From: Tsuneonella aeria
GTDB lineage: Bacteria > Pseudomonadota > Alphaproteobacteria > Sphingomonadales > Sphingomonadaceae
Length of the DNA stretch: 64,000 nucleotides
NCBI RefSeq assembly: GCF_009827495.1
Contig: NZ_WTZA01000001.1
Span: forward strand, 1,364,001-1,428,000
Reading direction: 5' to 3'
The position numbers were made by a program, and so were the translations under genes. Positions 43,733 through 51,516 of the stretch are shown piece after piece (position 1 is the first letter of the stretch; every line of letters begins with the position of its first letter). Below the pieces are notes generated by a model. The model was not told where the DNA came from. It did no database searches and was given only the letters and a program-made list of their open reading frames with translations.

Positions 43733-45013
43733 CTAGGGTTGCAGCGCGGCGCCGGATTCCGCTTCCACTTTGCGATCGACCGCCGCCGCCAGCGCGGTGT
43801 CCAGCGTGACGTTGCCGATGGTCCGCATCAGGTCGGGCATCATTTCGACCGCGACCAGCAGCGCCAGGGGACCGATCGGCACGCCCATGGCCAGCGCGAT
43901 CGGGCCCACCGAGACGACGAAGCTGATCGTGCCGGGCAAGCTGACGGAACCGATCGCGATAATGACGGCGACCGCAACCCCGGCGGCCAGCGCCGCAGGG
44001 GTCAGCTCTACCCCGGCAAGGTGCGCGACGTAGATCGCCACCGCCAGGTTCATCGCCGGGCTGGTCGCGCGGAAGATCGCCACCGCCAGCGGCAGGACGA
44101 ATTCGGCCGTCTCCTCCCGCAGCTTCAGCCGCCGGGCGGCGTCAAGCATGGCGGGGAGGCTCGCAAGCGAGCTTTGCGTGGACAGGGCAACGGCTTGCGC
44201 CGGCACCAGCGCGCGGAAGAAACGGTGCGGAGCGATCCCGCCGACGAGCCATGCGAGCATATATCCCGCGATCAGGACCACCGTGCCGGCGGCGACGACG
44301 ATGAGGATATAATGCGCCAGAGTGGCGAAGGCTGCACCCCCGCTCGCCGCGCCTACGCCCACCGCCAGCGCGAACACCCCAATGGGCGCGACCCACAGGA
44401 CGGCGCCGATGATCAGCAGCATCGTGTTGGCAAGCGCGCGGAACACGGCCAGCAGCAGGTCCCGCTGCGCCGCCGGCAACCGCACGAGCGCCAAAGCGAA
44501 CGCCGCGAAGAACAGCGTCAGCGGCAACATGGCGGTCTCCGCCGCAGCAGCGATGATATTGGGCGCGATCAGCGATTCGACGAATGCGGCGAGGCCCGGC
44601 ACGTCCTGCGCCGCGCCCCCGGCGGACAGAACCCCCGCCGCCGCCGACGGGGGCGGGAACATGTCGAGCAGGAACGGGATGAAGGTCACGCTCGTCACGC
44701 CGGAGAACAGCAGGACGGCAAACACCCAGCCCAGCATTCGCCGCGCAACTGCACCGGCCATCGCCGCCTGCGATATCTGCGCGATTCCCAGGACCAGGAG
44801 GGCCGCAACCAGCGGCACGATGGTGACCTGCAGCGCGCGCAGCCACAAGGTGCCCACCGGGGCCGCGATCGCCAGCACGCCTTCGCTTGCGCCGCTACGG
44901 GCGACCAGCAATCCGCAGACCAGGCCCGCCACCAGGCCCAGGAGCGTCCACCCCGCCGGAATCCTGACTGTCACCAGTTGCCGTTCGGCGCGCGTTTCGA
45001 CCGTGTTGTCCAT
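43733..45013 (-). CDS. Dicarboxylate/amino acid:cation symporter (DAACS family)
   Basis: The 426-residue protein has eight membrane segments plus two re-entrant loops typical of the GltP/DctA family. It has LWLRALQVTIVPLVAALLVLG, the first hairpin AVALSTQSSLASLPAML (serine-rich HP1), ATSPAMNLAVAIYVAHLAG with the NMxG-like cation site (MNLA), and HP2 GSVSLPGTISFVVSVGPIALAMGVPIGPL. It moves acidic amino acids or dicarboxylates with Na+ or H+. The ATG at 45013 (MDNTVETRAERQL) is preferred over longer antisense frames. The 126 bases to the divergent glmM contain no recognised operator. Confidence 0.9.
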   Translation of the reverse strand: MDNTVETRAERQLVTVRIPAGWTLLGLVAGLVCGLLVARSGASEGVLAIAAPVGTLWLRALQVTIVPLVAALLVLGIAQISQAAMAGAVARRMLGWVFAVLLFSGVTSVTFIPFLLDMFPPPSAAAGVLSAGGAAQDVPGLAAFVESLIAPNIIAAAAETAMLPLTLFFAAFALALVRLPAAQRDLLLAVFRALANTMLLIIGAVLWVAPIGVFALAVGVGAASGGAAFATLAHYILIVVAAGTVVLIAGYMLAWLVGGIAPHRFFRALVPAQAVALSTQSSLASLPAMLDAARRLKLREETAEFVLPLAVAIFRATSPAMNLAVAIYVAHLAGVELTPAALAAGVAVAVIIAIGSVSLPGTISFVVSVGPIALAMGVPIGPLALLVAVEMMPDLMRTIGNVTLDTALAAAVDRKVEAESGAALQP

Positions 45014-45139
45014 CGGCGCGGACGATAGCGCCTTCGCCGCGCCGCACCAGAGGCATGATCGTGCCATAACCGGGTGACTTTGCAGCACCTTGGCGGCAAA
45101 GCGGGCGGAACAGGCAGCAAAGGGTTGGACGCTTTCGCA

Positions 45140-46477
45140 ATGGCACGCAAATTCTTCGGTACGGACGGCATCCGCGGCCGCACCAACGCCGGCCATATGA
45201 CCGCCGCGGTCGCGATGAAGGTCGGCCAGGCCGCCGGGCGCCATTTCCTGCGCGGCGATCACCGCCACCGCGTGGTCATCGGCAAGGATACGCGGCTGTC
45301 GGGCTACATGCTGGAAAACGCGCTCGTCGCCGGGTTCACCAGCGTGGGCATGGATGTGGTCATGACCGGCCCCCTGCCCACCCCGGCCATCGCGCTGCTG
45401 ACGCGCGAGCTGCGCGCCGACGTTGGCGTGATGATCAGCGCCAGCCATAACCCGTTCGAAGACAACGGCATCAAGCTGTTCGGCCCCGACGGTTTCAAGC
45501 TGTCGGACGAGGACGAGCTGGCGATCGAGGCGCTGCTGGATGCCGAACCGCTGCTTGCCGACGCACCCGCAGTGGGCCGTGCGCGCCGGATAGAGGATTC
45601 GCGCGGCCGCTACATCCACGCGGTCAAGCAGTCGATCGGCGCGGAGGTGCGGTTCGATAGCTTGCGGGTCGTGGTCGATTGCGCGAACGGCGCGGCGTAC
45701 CAGGTCGCCCCTTCGGCGATCTGGGAACTGGGCGCGCACGTGATCCCCCTGGGCGTCAGCCCCAACGGCACGAACATCAACCGCGACGTGGGCTCCACCT
45801 CGCTCGACGCGATCAAGGCCAGGGTCGTGGCCGAAGGGGCGGACATCGGCATCGCTCTCGACGGGGACGCCGATCGCCTGATCGTGGTCGACGAAAAGGG
45901 CGAGACGGTCGACGGCGACCAGATCATGGCGCTGATCGCATTGCAGATGATGCAGGCCGGAACCCTGAAGGGCGCGGGCATCGTCGCCACGGTAATGTCG
46001 AACCTGGGGTTGGAACGGTTCCTGGGCGCCCATTCGCTGACGCTGGAACGCACGAAAGTGGGGGACCGCCACGTCCTCGAACGGATGCGCACCGGCGGCT
46101 TCAACCTGGGCGGGGAACAGTCCGGTCACATGATCCTGCTCGATCACGGCACCACCGGCGATGGCACCGTCGCAGCGCTCGGCGTGCTGGCTGCGCTGGT
46201 CCGCGCGAACCGGCCCGCCAGCGAGCTGCTGCACATGTTCGAACCGGTCCCCCAGCTTCTCGAGAACGTGCGGTATTCCGGCGGCCGTCCGCTGGACGAT
46301 GCCCGCGTGAAGGCCGCAATCGCCGATGCGGAGGCGGAGCTTGCCGGCCGCGGCCGCCTGGTCATCCGCGCATCGGGCACGGAGCCGCTTATCCGGGTGA
46401 TGGCGGAAGGCGACGATGCCGCGCAGGTCCGGCGCGTGGTCCAGGGAATCTGCGAGACGGTAAAGCAGGCCGCCTGA
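45140..46477 (+). CDS. glmM: Phosphoglucosamine mutase
   Basis: GlmM converts glucosamine-6-phosphate to glucosamine-1-phosphate on the way to UDP-GlcNAc, following GlmS (encoded at 9982-11823). The 445-residue protein starts [16 protein letters not shown], has the phosphoserine Ser102 in [14 protein letters not shown], the Mg-binding DGDADR and the sugar-binding GGEQSGHMI, and ends with [16 protein letters not shown] frame start at 45074 would add 22 unrelated residues. The stop shares one base with the DUF1272 gene start (TGATG). Confidence 0.97.
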   Translation: MARKFFGTDGIRGRTNAGHMTAAVAMKVGQAAGRHFLRGDHRHRVVIGKDTRLSGYMLENALVAGFTSVGMDVVMTGPLPTPAIALLTRELRADVGVMISASHNPFEDNGIKLFGPDGFKLSDEDELAIEALLDAEPLLADAPAVGRARRIEDSRGRYIHAVKQSIGAEVRFDSLRVVVDCANGAAYQVAPSAIWELGAHVIPLGVSPNGTNINRDVGSTSLDAIKARVVAEGADIGIALDGDADRLIVVDEKGETVDGDQIMALIALQMMQAGTLKGAGIVATVMSNLGLERFLGAHSLTLERTKVGDRHVLERMRTGGFNLGGEQSGHMILLDHGTTGDGTVAALGVLAALVRANRPASELLHMFEPVPQLLENVRYSGGRPLDDARVKAAIADAEAELAGRGRLVIRASGTEPLIRVMAEGDDAAQVRRVVQGICETVKQAA

Positions 46478-46701
46478 TGCTGGAGATGCGCCCCGATTGC
46501 GAACGCTGCGGAACGGACCTTCCGGCCGATGCGCCCGGTGCCTTCATCTGCAGCTTCGAGTGTACGTTCTGCGCCGAATGCACTGATGCGCTGGACGATC
46601 GGTGCCCCAATTGCGGCGGCGAGCTGATGGACCGGCCGACCCGCGCCGCCAGCCTCCTGGGTAAATTCCCCGCGTCTGCCGAGCGGAAGTATCGCGGATG
46701 A
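46477..46701 (+). CDS. DUF1272 small zinc-binding protein
   Basis: The 74-residue protein is a DUF1272 member: [16 protein letters not shown], then CSFECTFCAEC and CPNCGGELMDRP, giving eight Cys that probably bind two zinc ions. The family is found widely in proteobacteria and has no established function. The gene overlaps glmM by one base and thiD by four bases, so all three are likely one translationally coupled unit. No DNA-binding helix is evident. Confidence 0.9.
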   Translation: MLEMRPDCERCGTDLPADAPGAFICSFECTFCAECTDALDDRCPNCGGELMDRPTRAASLLGKFPASAERKYRG

Positions 46702-47501
46702 CCCCCGCCCACGTCCCGCGGGTCCTGTCCATCGCCGGGTCCGACAGTTCGGGCGGGGCGGGAATCCAGGCCGATATCAAGACGGTGACGATGTTGGGCG
46801 GCTACGCCATGACCGCGATCACCGCGATCACCGCGCAGAATACCTGCGGCGTCCAGGCCGTTCAGGCGCTTGGCGCGGACTTCGTCGGCGCGCAGATCGA
46901 ATCCTGCCTGTCGGATATCGGCGCCGATGCGGTGAAGATCGGCATGCTGGGCTCTCCGGAAATCGCCGCGGCGGTGTTGCAGCGGCTGGAAACCTTTGCC
47001 GGACCCGTGGTGTTCGATCCCGTCATGGTGGCAACCAGCGGCGGCGTGCTGGCAGACGATGCGACGATCGCCGCGTTCGCGCCCCTGATGAAGATCGCCA
47101 CCCTCGTGACGCCGAACCTTCCGGAGCTCGCCGCGCTCACCGGCATGGCCGTGTCCTCTCACGAGGAGATCGCTGCTGCGGCCCTGTCTCTGGCCCGCGA
47201 ACACGATTGCGCGATCCTGGCCAAGGGCGGCCATGCGGAAGGGGACCGGGTGCTCGATACGCTCATCCTGGCCGATGGCGACTTCGCGAGCTTCGGGGAC
47301 GCGCGCATCGACACGCGCCACACCCATGGGACCGGCTGCACCTTGTCGAGCGCGATCGCCACCATGCTGGCCCACGGGCAGCCGCTGCCGCACGCGGTGC
47401 GGCTGGGCCGGCGCTTCGTGCGTGCGGCGATCGAAGCCGCGCCGGGCCTTGGCGCGGCCAACGGCCCGCTGGGCCACCAGGCCGTGCGGAGCGGGCGCTA
47501 G
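46698..47501 (+). CDS. thiD: Hydroxymethylpyrimidine/phosphomethylpyrimidine kinase
   Basis: ThiD phosphorylates HMP and HMP-P in thiamine synthesis and salvage. The 267-residue protein has SIAGSDSSGGAGIQADIKT, YAMTAITAITAQNT, FDPVMVATSGG, TPNLPELAALTG, LAKGGHAEGD and the catalytic GTGCTLSSAIAT (Cys in HTHGTGCTLSS). All ribokinase-fold motifs are present. The start overlaps the DUF1272 stop by four bases (ATGA). Its TAG overlaps the stop of the convergent LOG gene (47498-47501). No TPP riboswitch is visible, which fits its place inside a glmM operon. Confidence 0.97.
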   Translation: MTPAHVPRVLSIAGSDSSGGAGIQADIKTVTMLGGYAMTAITAITAQNTCGVQAVQALGADFVGAQIESCLSDIGADAVKIGMLGSPEIAAAVLQRLETFAGPVVFDPVMVATSGGVLADDATIAAFAPLMKIATLVTPNLPELAALTGMAVSSHEEIAAAALSLAREHDCAILAKGGHAEGDRVLDTLILADGDFASFGDARIDTRHTHGTGCTLSSAIATMLAHGQPLPHAVRLGRRFVRAAIEAAPGLGAANGPLGHQAVRSGR

Positions 47502-48370
47502 TCCTGGATGTCGTAGAAGCCGGCGATGTGGCCCCAGGCCTCCTCCGCCGTCTCGCACCAGCGGAACAGGTTGAGGTCGTCCCGCGAGATCACGCCTTCT
47601 TCCGCGAACGCGTCCCAATCGATCACCCGGGTCCAGAAATCCTTGCCGAACAGCAGGATGGGCATGGGCTTCATCTTGCCCGTCTGGATCAGGGTCAGAA
47701 GCTCGAAGAATTCGTCGAACGTGCCGAACCCGCCGGGGAACACGGCCACCGCCTTGGCCCGCAGCAGGAAGTGCATCTTGCGCAGGGCGAAGTAGTGGAA
47801 CTGGAAGCTGAGATAGGGCGTGACGTACTGGTTAGGCGCCTGTTCGTGCGGCAGCACGATGTTGAGCCCGATCGATTCCGCACCCGCCTCGCTCGCGCCG
47901 CGGTTGGCCGCTTCCATGATGGACGGCCCGCCGCCTGACGTGATGACGAACTGGCGCTTCCCATCCTGCACGATCGCCCGTTCGCTGACCATGCGGGCCA
48001 GGCGGTAGGCTTCGTCGTAATACTTCGCCTTCGCCGCAAGGCGTTCCGCGACCACGCGGTTTTCATCGGTGGCGTTCTTCAGCAGCGCGTCGACATGGTC
48101 AGGGGATGGAATGCGGGCGGATCCGTACATTACCAGCGTGGACCCGACCCCCGCTTCGTCGAGCAGCATTTCCGGCTTCAGCAGTTCGAGCTGGAACCGC
48201 ACCGGGCGCAATTCCTCCCGCAGCAGAAAATCGGTGTCCCGAAATGCCAGGCGATAGGCGGGATGGCGTGTTTGCGGGGTGTCGGGCGTGGCCTTGTCGG
48301 AAAAGGCGACTTCCTGGTCGGCGCCGTAAAACTTGCGACCGGTAAGGTCGCGTTCTTCTCTTTCAGTCAT
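47498..48370 (-). CDS. LOG family nucleotide phosphoribohydrolase
   Basis: The 290-residue protein carries the LOG signature PGGFGTFDEFFE and ITSGGGPSIMEAANRG. LOG proteins cleave nucleoside 5'-monophosphates, releasing the base (cytokinin-activating in plants and some bacteria; general nucleotide metabolism in others). It is longer than minimal LOG proteins, with about 90 extra N-terminal residues, as in the TIGR00730 long subgroup. The ATG at 48370 (MTEREERDL) is used; a frame to 48406 adds 12 residues. Substrate is not known. Confidence 0.9.
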   Translation of the reverse strand: MTEREERDLTGRKFYGADQEVAFSDKATPDTPQTRHPAYRLAFRDTDFLLREELRPVRFQLELLKPEMLLDEAGVGSTLVMYGSARIPSPDHVDALLKNATDENRVVAERLAAKAKYYDEAYRLARMVSERAIVQDGKRQFVITSGGGPSIMEAANRGASEAGAESIGLNIVLPHEQAPNQYVTPYLSFQFHYFALRKMHFLLRAKAVAVFPGGFGTFDEFFELLTLIQTGKMKPMPILLFGKDFWTRVIDWDAFAEEGVISRDDLNLFRWCETAEEAWGHIAGFYDIQD

Positions 48371-48427
48371 TCCCGCCGCCCTACCCGCTGGCAGGTCAAC
48401 CCGCAACGGCCAAGCCGCCCGGCCCGG

Positions 48428-48772
48428 TCACCGCGATGGCGGCATCCGGTCGTCGCTCTCCGCGCTGTCGCGATACAGCGCGGCGCGGCCAAGAAGCATG
48501 AACGTGACCGGCGTGGTCAACGTCACGAACACGACTATCAGGACTTCATGCACCGACGGGCGTGCGCGCAGCACCGAGAAGCAGACGATGGATGCCGCGG
48601 CAATAAGGACCACGCCCATGCTGCTGCCAATCGTCGGCGGGTGGACCCGGTCATAGAAGCTGCGCATGCGTACCAGCCCGATCGATCCGATCAGCGCTGC
48701 AATCGCACCGCCCAGAAGCAGGATGCCCGTAACAAGGGCCGCCCATTGCGGAAGATCGGGTGCCTGGATCAT
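48428..48772 (-). CDS. mnhG: Na+/H+ antiporter subunit MnhG/MrpG
   Basis: The 114-residue protein has three membrane segments and the MnhG pattern: LLLGGAIAALIGSIGLVRMRSFYDRVHPPT, then SVHEVLIVVFVTLTTPVTFMLLGRAAL. It is a small subunit of the Mrp cation/proton antiporter. The start overlaps the mnhF stop by four bases, and it is the last gene of the operon. The tail YRDSAESDDRMPPSR is hydrophilic. Confidence 0.93.
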   Translation of the reverse strand: MIQAPDLPQWAALVTGILLLGGAIAALIGSIGLVRMRSFYDRVHPPTIGSSMGVVLIAAASIVCFSVLRARPSVHEVLIVVFVTLTTPVTFMLLGRAALYRDSAESDDRMPPSR

Positions 48773-49050
48773 TCGATCACTTCCCCCCTCATCAGGAATT
48801 TCGCGCAGGCCACGGTCCCCACGAACCCCAGGAGGGAAACGATCAGGGCCGATTCGAAATAGAGCGTGCGCCCGGTCTGTATGCCGAACGTGATGAGCAG
48901 GAGCATCGCGTTCACGTAGAGGGTGTCGAGGCCGAGAATGCGATCCTGCGCCCGCGGGCCCACCGCGACACGCCAGGCCGCACAGCACATCGCGATCCCG
49001 AGAAGGACCTGCGCCAGCGTGATCGTCCAGGCGAGGGCGGTGACGGTCAT
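48769..49050 (-). CDS. mnhF: Na+/H+ antiporter subunit MnhF/MrpF
   Basis: The 93-residue protein has three membrane segments with the MnhF signature GPRAQDRILGLDTLYVNAMLLL, in which the conserved Asp residues lie in the second helix region. It forms part of the membrane domain of the Mrp complex. It overlaps mnhE and mnhG by four bases each. The ATG at 49050 (MTVTALAWTITLAQ) begins directly at the first helix. Confidence 0.93.
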   Translation of the reverse strand: MTVTALAWTITLAQVLLGIAMCCAAWRVAVGPRAQDRILGLDTLYVNAMLLLITFGIQTGRTLYFESALIVSLLGFVGTVACAKFLMRGEVIE

Positions 49051-49535
49051 GGTTCGAATATTCGCTGCAGCAGCGTTTCGTAGCGCTGCTTGATCAGGCG
49101 GCACCATTCCGCCTCGTCGACCAGATCGAGCACGTGCACCAGCAGTTCGCTGCGCGCGCGGTTGTATTCGACCCACATCGTGCCCGGCGTCGCGGTGAGG
49201 ATGAGGGCAAGGACGGTCAGCCCGAAGGGGTCCCGCAGATCGAGCGGCAGGCGCACGAAGCCCGACACGCGCTGCCCCTGAGGATAGAGGGCGATCCGCA
49301 TCACCGCGAAGTTGGAGCGGATGACATCGACCAGGACCATGCCGAGCAGCCGGACCATGGCCCCGAAATCGCGCGGTTTCGATCGGGTGGGGGCAAGGCG
49401 CACGGTGGACTGGACGACCATGAACGCGACGAGCGCGCCGAGCAGCACTTGTCCCAACGAGAACGACTGCGTCAGCAGGAGCCACATGACGAACAGGCCC
49501 GCGCCGAGCAGCGGATAGGGCATCAGCCGTGTCAT
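49047..49535 (-). CDS. mnhE: Na+/H+ antiporter subunit MnhE/MrpE
   Basis: The 162-residue protein has two or three N-terminal membrane segments (about 8-60) and a cytoplasmic part with VIRSNFAVMRIALYP and LTATPGTMWVEYNRARSELLVHVLD, typical of MnhE. It supports complex assembly and stability. It overlaps mnhD and mnhF by four bases. A longer in-frame reading to 49817 is antisense to nothing real but lies inside mnhD and is rejected. Confidence 0.93.
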   Translation of the reverse strand: MTRLMPYPLLGAGLFVMWLLLTQSFSLGQVLLGALVAFMVVQSTVRLAPTRSKPRDFGAMVRLLGMVLVDVIRSNFAVMRIALYPQGQRVSGFVRLPLDLRDPFGLTVLALILTATPGTMWVEYNRARSELLVHVLDLVDEAEWCRLIKQRYETLLQRIFEP

Positions 49536-51160
49536 GTTGACGCCCGATCCTTGTCCGGAAGCACCTTGAGCACGGCCTGGATGTAGCCTTCCCGATCGTA
49601 GAGGGAAATCGCGGTCCGTTCCATGTACCGCATCACCGGCCCGGCAAAGATCGTGAGGCCGAGGCAGACGCCGAGCAAAATCCCGACCGGCGCCGCTTCG
49701 CTGACGCGCAGCGGCGGCTTGTTGACATCGGGCGTCCACAGCAAGTCGATCCCCGCGCGCGTGGTGGAGATCAGGATTGCCAGGCCCGAGACGATGAGCA
49801 GACCGATCAGCCACCACGATGTCGCGGCGATGTTCTCCGACAAGTCCAGCAGGCCGTCGATCATCGCGAACTTGGCAAGGAAACCGGACAATGGCGGCAA
49901 GCCCGCCATGAGGAGCACGCTGAACACGAAACCGCCGCCGAGCACCGCGATCGTCGCCGGGATCCGCGTCCCGATCTCGCTTTCTTCCTGCTCGAGCACG
50001 CGGACTTCGGTTTCCTCGTCATCGAAGACGGGCTCCCCGTCGATCAGGTCCACCGTGCGCGCATCGGCGCGTTCGACCAGTTCCATCAACAGATAGAACG
50101 CGGCGAGCGCCAGCGTCGAGCTGACCAGGTAATAGAGCGCGCCGCCAAGCACCTGGCCGCGCCCCGCCCCGATCACGCCCAGCAGCGATCCCGACGATAT
50201 GAGTACCGAATAGCCGGCGACACCCGCCAGGCTGCGTGCCGCAAGCACGCCGATCGTGCCGAACGCGAGTGTCGCTATCCCGCCGATCAGCAGCCATTCC
50301 TCCCCGAAATTGATCGCCCATCCGCCTTCCTCCCCGAACAAAAGCAGGTAAATCCGCAAGACGGCGTAGATCCCCACCTTGCTGAGGATCGCGAACAATG
50401 CGGCTGCGGGCGGGGATGCAGCGGCATAGGTCCGGGGCAGCCAGAAGCTGAGCGGCCACATCCCGGCCTTGATCAGGAACGCTATTCCAAGGATCGCCAT
50501 GCCGCTTTGCAGAAGGGCGATATCGCGCGCCGGGACGGTCGCGATGCGATAGGCGAGATCGGCCATGTTGAGCGTGCCCGTCACGCCGTAGATCATCGCG
50601 GTTCCGATGAGGAAAAGCAGCGAGGCAAGCACGTTCACCGAAACGTAGTGCAGGCCCGCCTTGACCCGTTTCTCCCCCGAACCGTGCAGCAACAGGCCGT
50701 ACGATGCCGCCAGCAGCACCTCGAAGAACACGAACAGGTTGAAGATGTCGCCGGTCAGGAACGCGCCGTTGAGCCCCATGAGCTGCAACAGGAACAGCGC
50801 GTGGAAGCGCGGCCCGACCCGTTCCCATCGCGCGGTGGCGTAGATCATCGCGGCGAGCGCGAGGGTCGCGGCAAGGATCAGCATCAGCGCGGACAGCCAG
50901 TCCGAAACCAGCACGATGCCGAACGGCGCGGGCCAGTCGCCGATCAGATAGGCGCGCGTGGCGGGCGCGCCCTCCAGTCCCACGGCAACGATCCGCAGGA
51001 GGAGGATGATATCGATCACCAGCACGGCCAGGATCGTGGCGATGCTGACGACATTCTTTGCCGTGCGCTGGCGCTCGCTGGTCAGCAGCATGATCGCGCT
51101 GGTCAGCAAGGGCAGGAGGATCGGCATGACGATCAGGTGGTCGAGCGGCGTACTGTTCAC
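49532..51160 (-). CDS. mnhD: Na+/H+ antiporter subunit MnhD/MrpD
   Basis: The 542-residue protein is a NuoN/NuoM-like proton-pumping subunit with about 14 membrane segments. The key Glu in LFVFFEVLLAASYGLLLHG and the Lys in GIAFLIKAGMWPLSFWLPR of the antiporter-like channel are present, as is the second Lys-bearing helix in LFAILSKVGIYAVLRIY. A hydrophilic insert, VFDDEETEVRVLEQEESE (about 370-390), is acidic and not typical of MrpD. The start is a GTG at 51160 overlapping mnhC by four bases. Confidence 0.94.
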   Translation of the reverse strand: MNSTPLDHLIVMPILLPLLTSAIMLLTSERQRTAKNVVSIATILAVLVIDIILLLRIVAVGLEGAPATRAYLIGDWPAPFGIVLVSDWLSALMLILAATLALAAMIYATARWERVGPRFHALFLLQLMGLNGAFLTGDIFNLFVFFEVLLAASYGLLLHGSGEKRVKAGLHYVSVNVLASLLFLIGTAMIYGVTGTLNMADLAYRIATVPARDIALLQSGMAILGIAFLIKAGMWPLSFWLPRTYAAASPPAAALFAILSKVGIYAVLRIYLLLFGEEGGWAINFGEEWLLIGGIATLAFGTIGVLAARSLAGVAGYSVLISSGSLLGVIGAGRGQVLGGALYYLVSSTLALAAFYLLMELVERADARTVDLIDGEPVFDDEETEVRVLEQEESEIGTRIPATIAVLGGGFVFSVLLMAGLPPLSGFLAKFAMIDGLLDLSENIAATSWWLIGLLIVSGLAILISTTRAGIDLLWTPDVNKPPLRVSEAAPVGILLGVCLGLTIFAGPVMRYMERTAISLYDREGYIQAVLKVLPDKDRAST

Positions 51161-51516
51161 TCGCCCTCCTCCTCGCCGTCGACATGGTCCGTTCCGGTCA
51201 GCCCGCGCGAAGCCAGCAGCACCACCAGCAGCAGCGCGGTCATCGCGAAGGATATGACGATCGCGGTCAGCACGAGGGCCTGAGGCAGGGGATCGTCGTA
51301 CAAGGCAGGGTTCGCCGCCCCCTTGCCCACGATCGGCGGGGCATCGACCCGCAGCCGACCCACCGCGTAGATGAACAGGTTCACCGCGTAGGACATCAGC
51401 GAAAGCCCGATGATCACCTGGAAGGTGCGCGGACGCAGGATCAGCCAGACGCCCGAGGCGGTGAGCACTCCGATGGCCAGCGCCAGGACCAGTTCCATCT
51501 GCAGCGGCGCCGTCAT
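51157..51516 (-). CDS. mnhC: Na+/H+ antiporter subunit MnhC/MrpC
   Basis: The 119-residue protein is a NuoK-like subunit with three membrane segments: MELVLALAIGVLTASGVWLIL, FQVIIGLSLMSYAVNLFIYAVG and ALVLTAIVISFAMTALLLVVLLAS. The segment PLPQALVLTAIVI is the family signature. The C-terminal tail is very acidic (DGEEEGE). Overlaps of four bases with both neighbours place it firmly in the operon. Confidence 0.94.
   Translation of the reverse strand: MTAPLQMELVLALAIGVLTASGVWLILRPRTFQVIIGLSLMSYAVNLFIYAVGRLRVDAPPIVGKGAANPALYDDPLPQALVLTAIVISFAMTALLLVVLLASRGLTGTDHVDGEEEGE

Noticed and set aside
45074..45139. Earlier start for glmM
   Set aside because: The 22 added residues have no match to the family, whose start [13 protein letters not shown] is at 45140.
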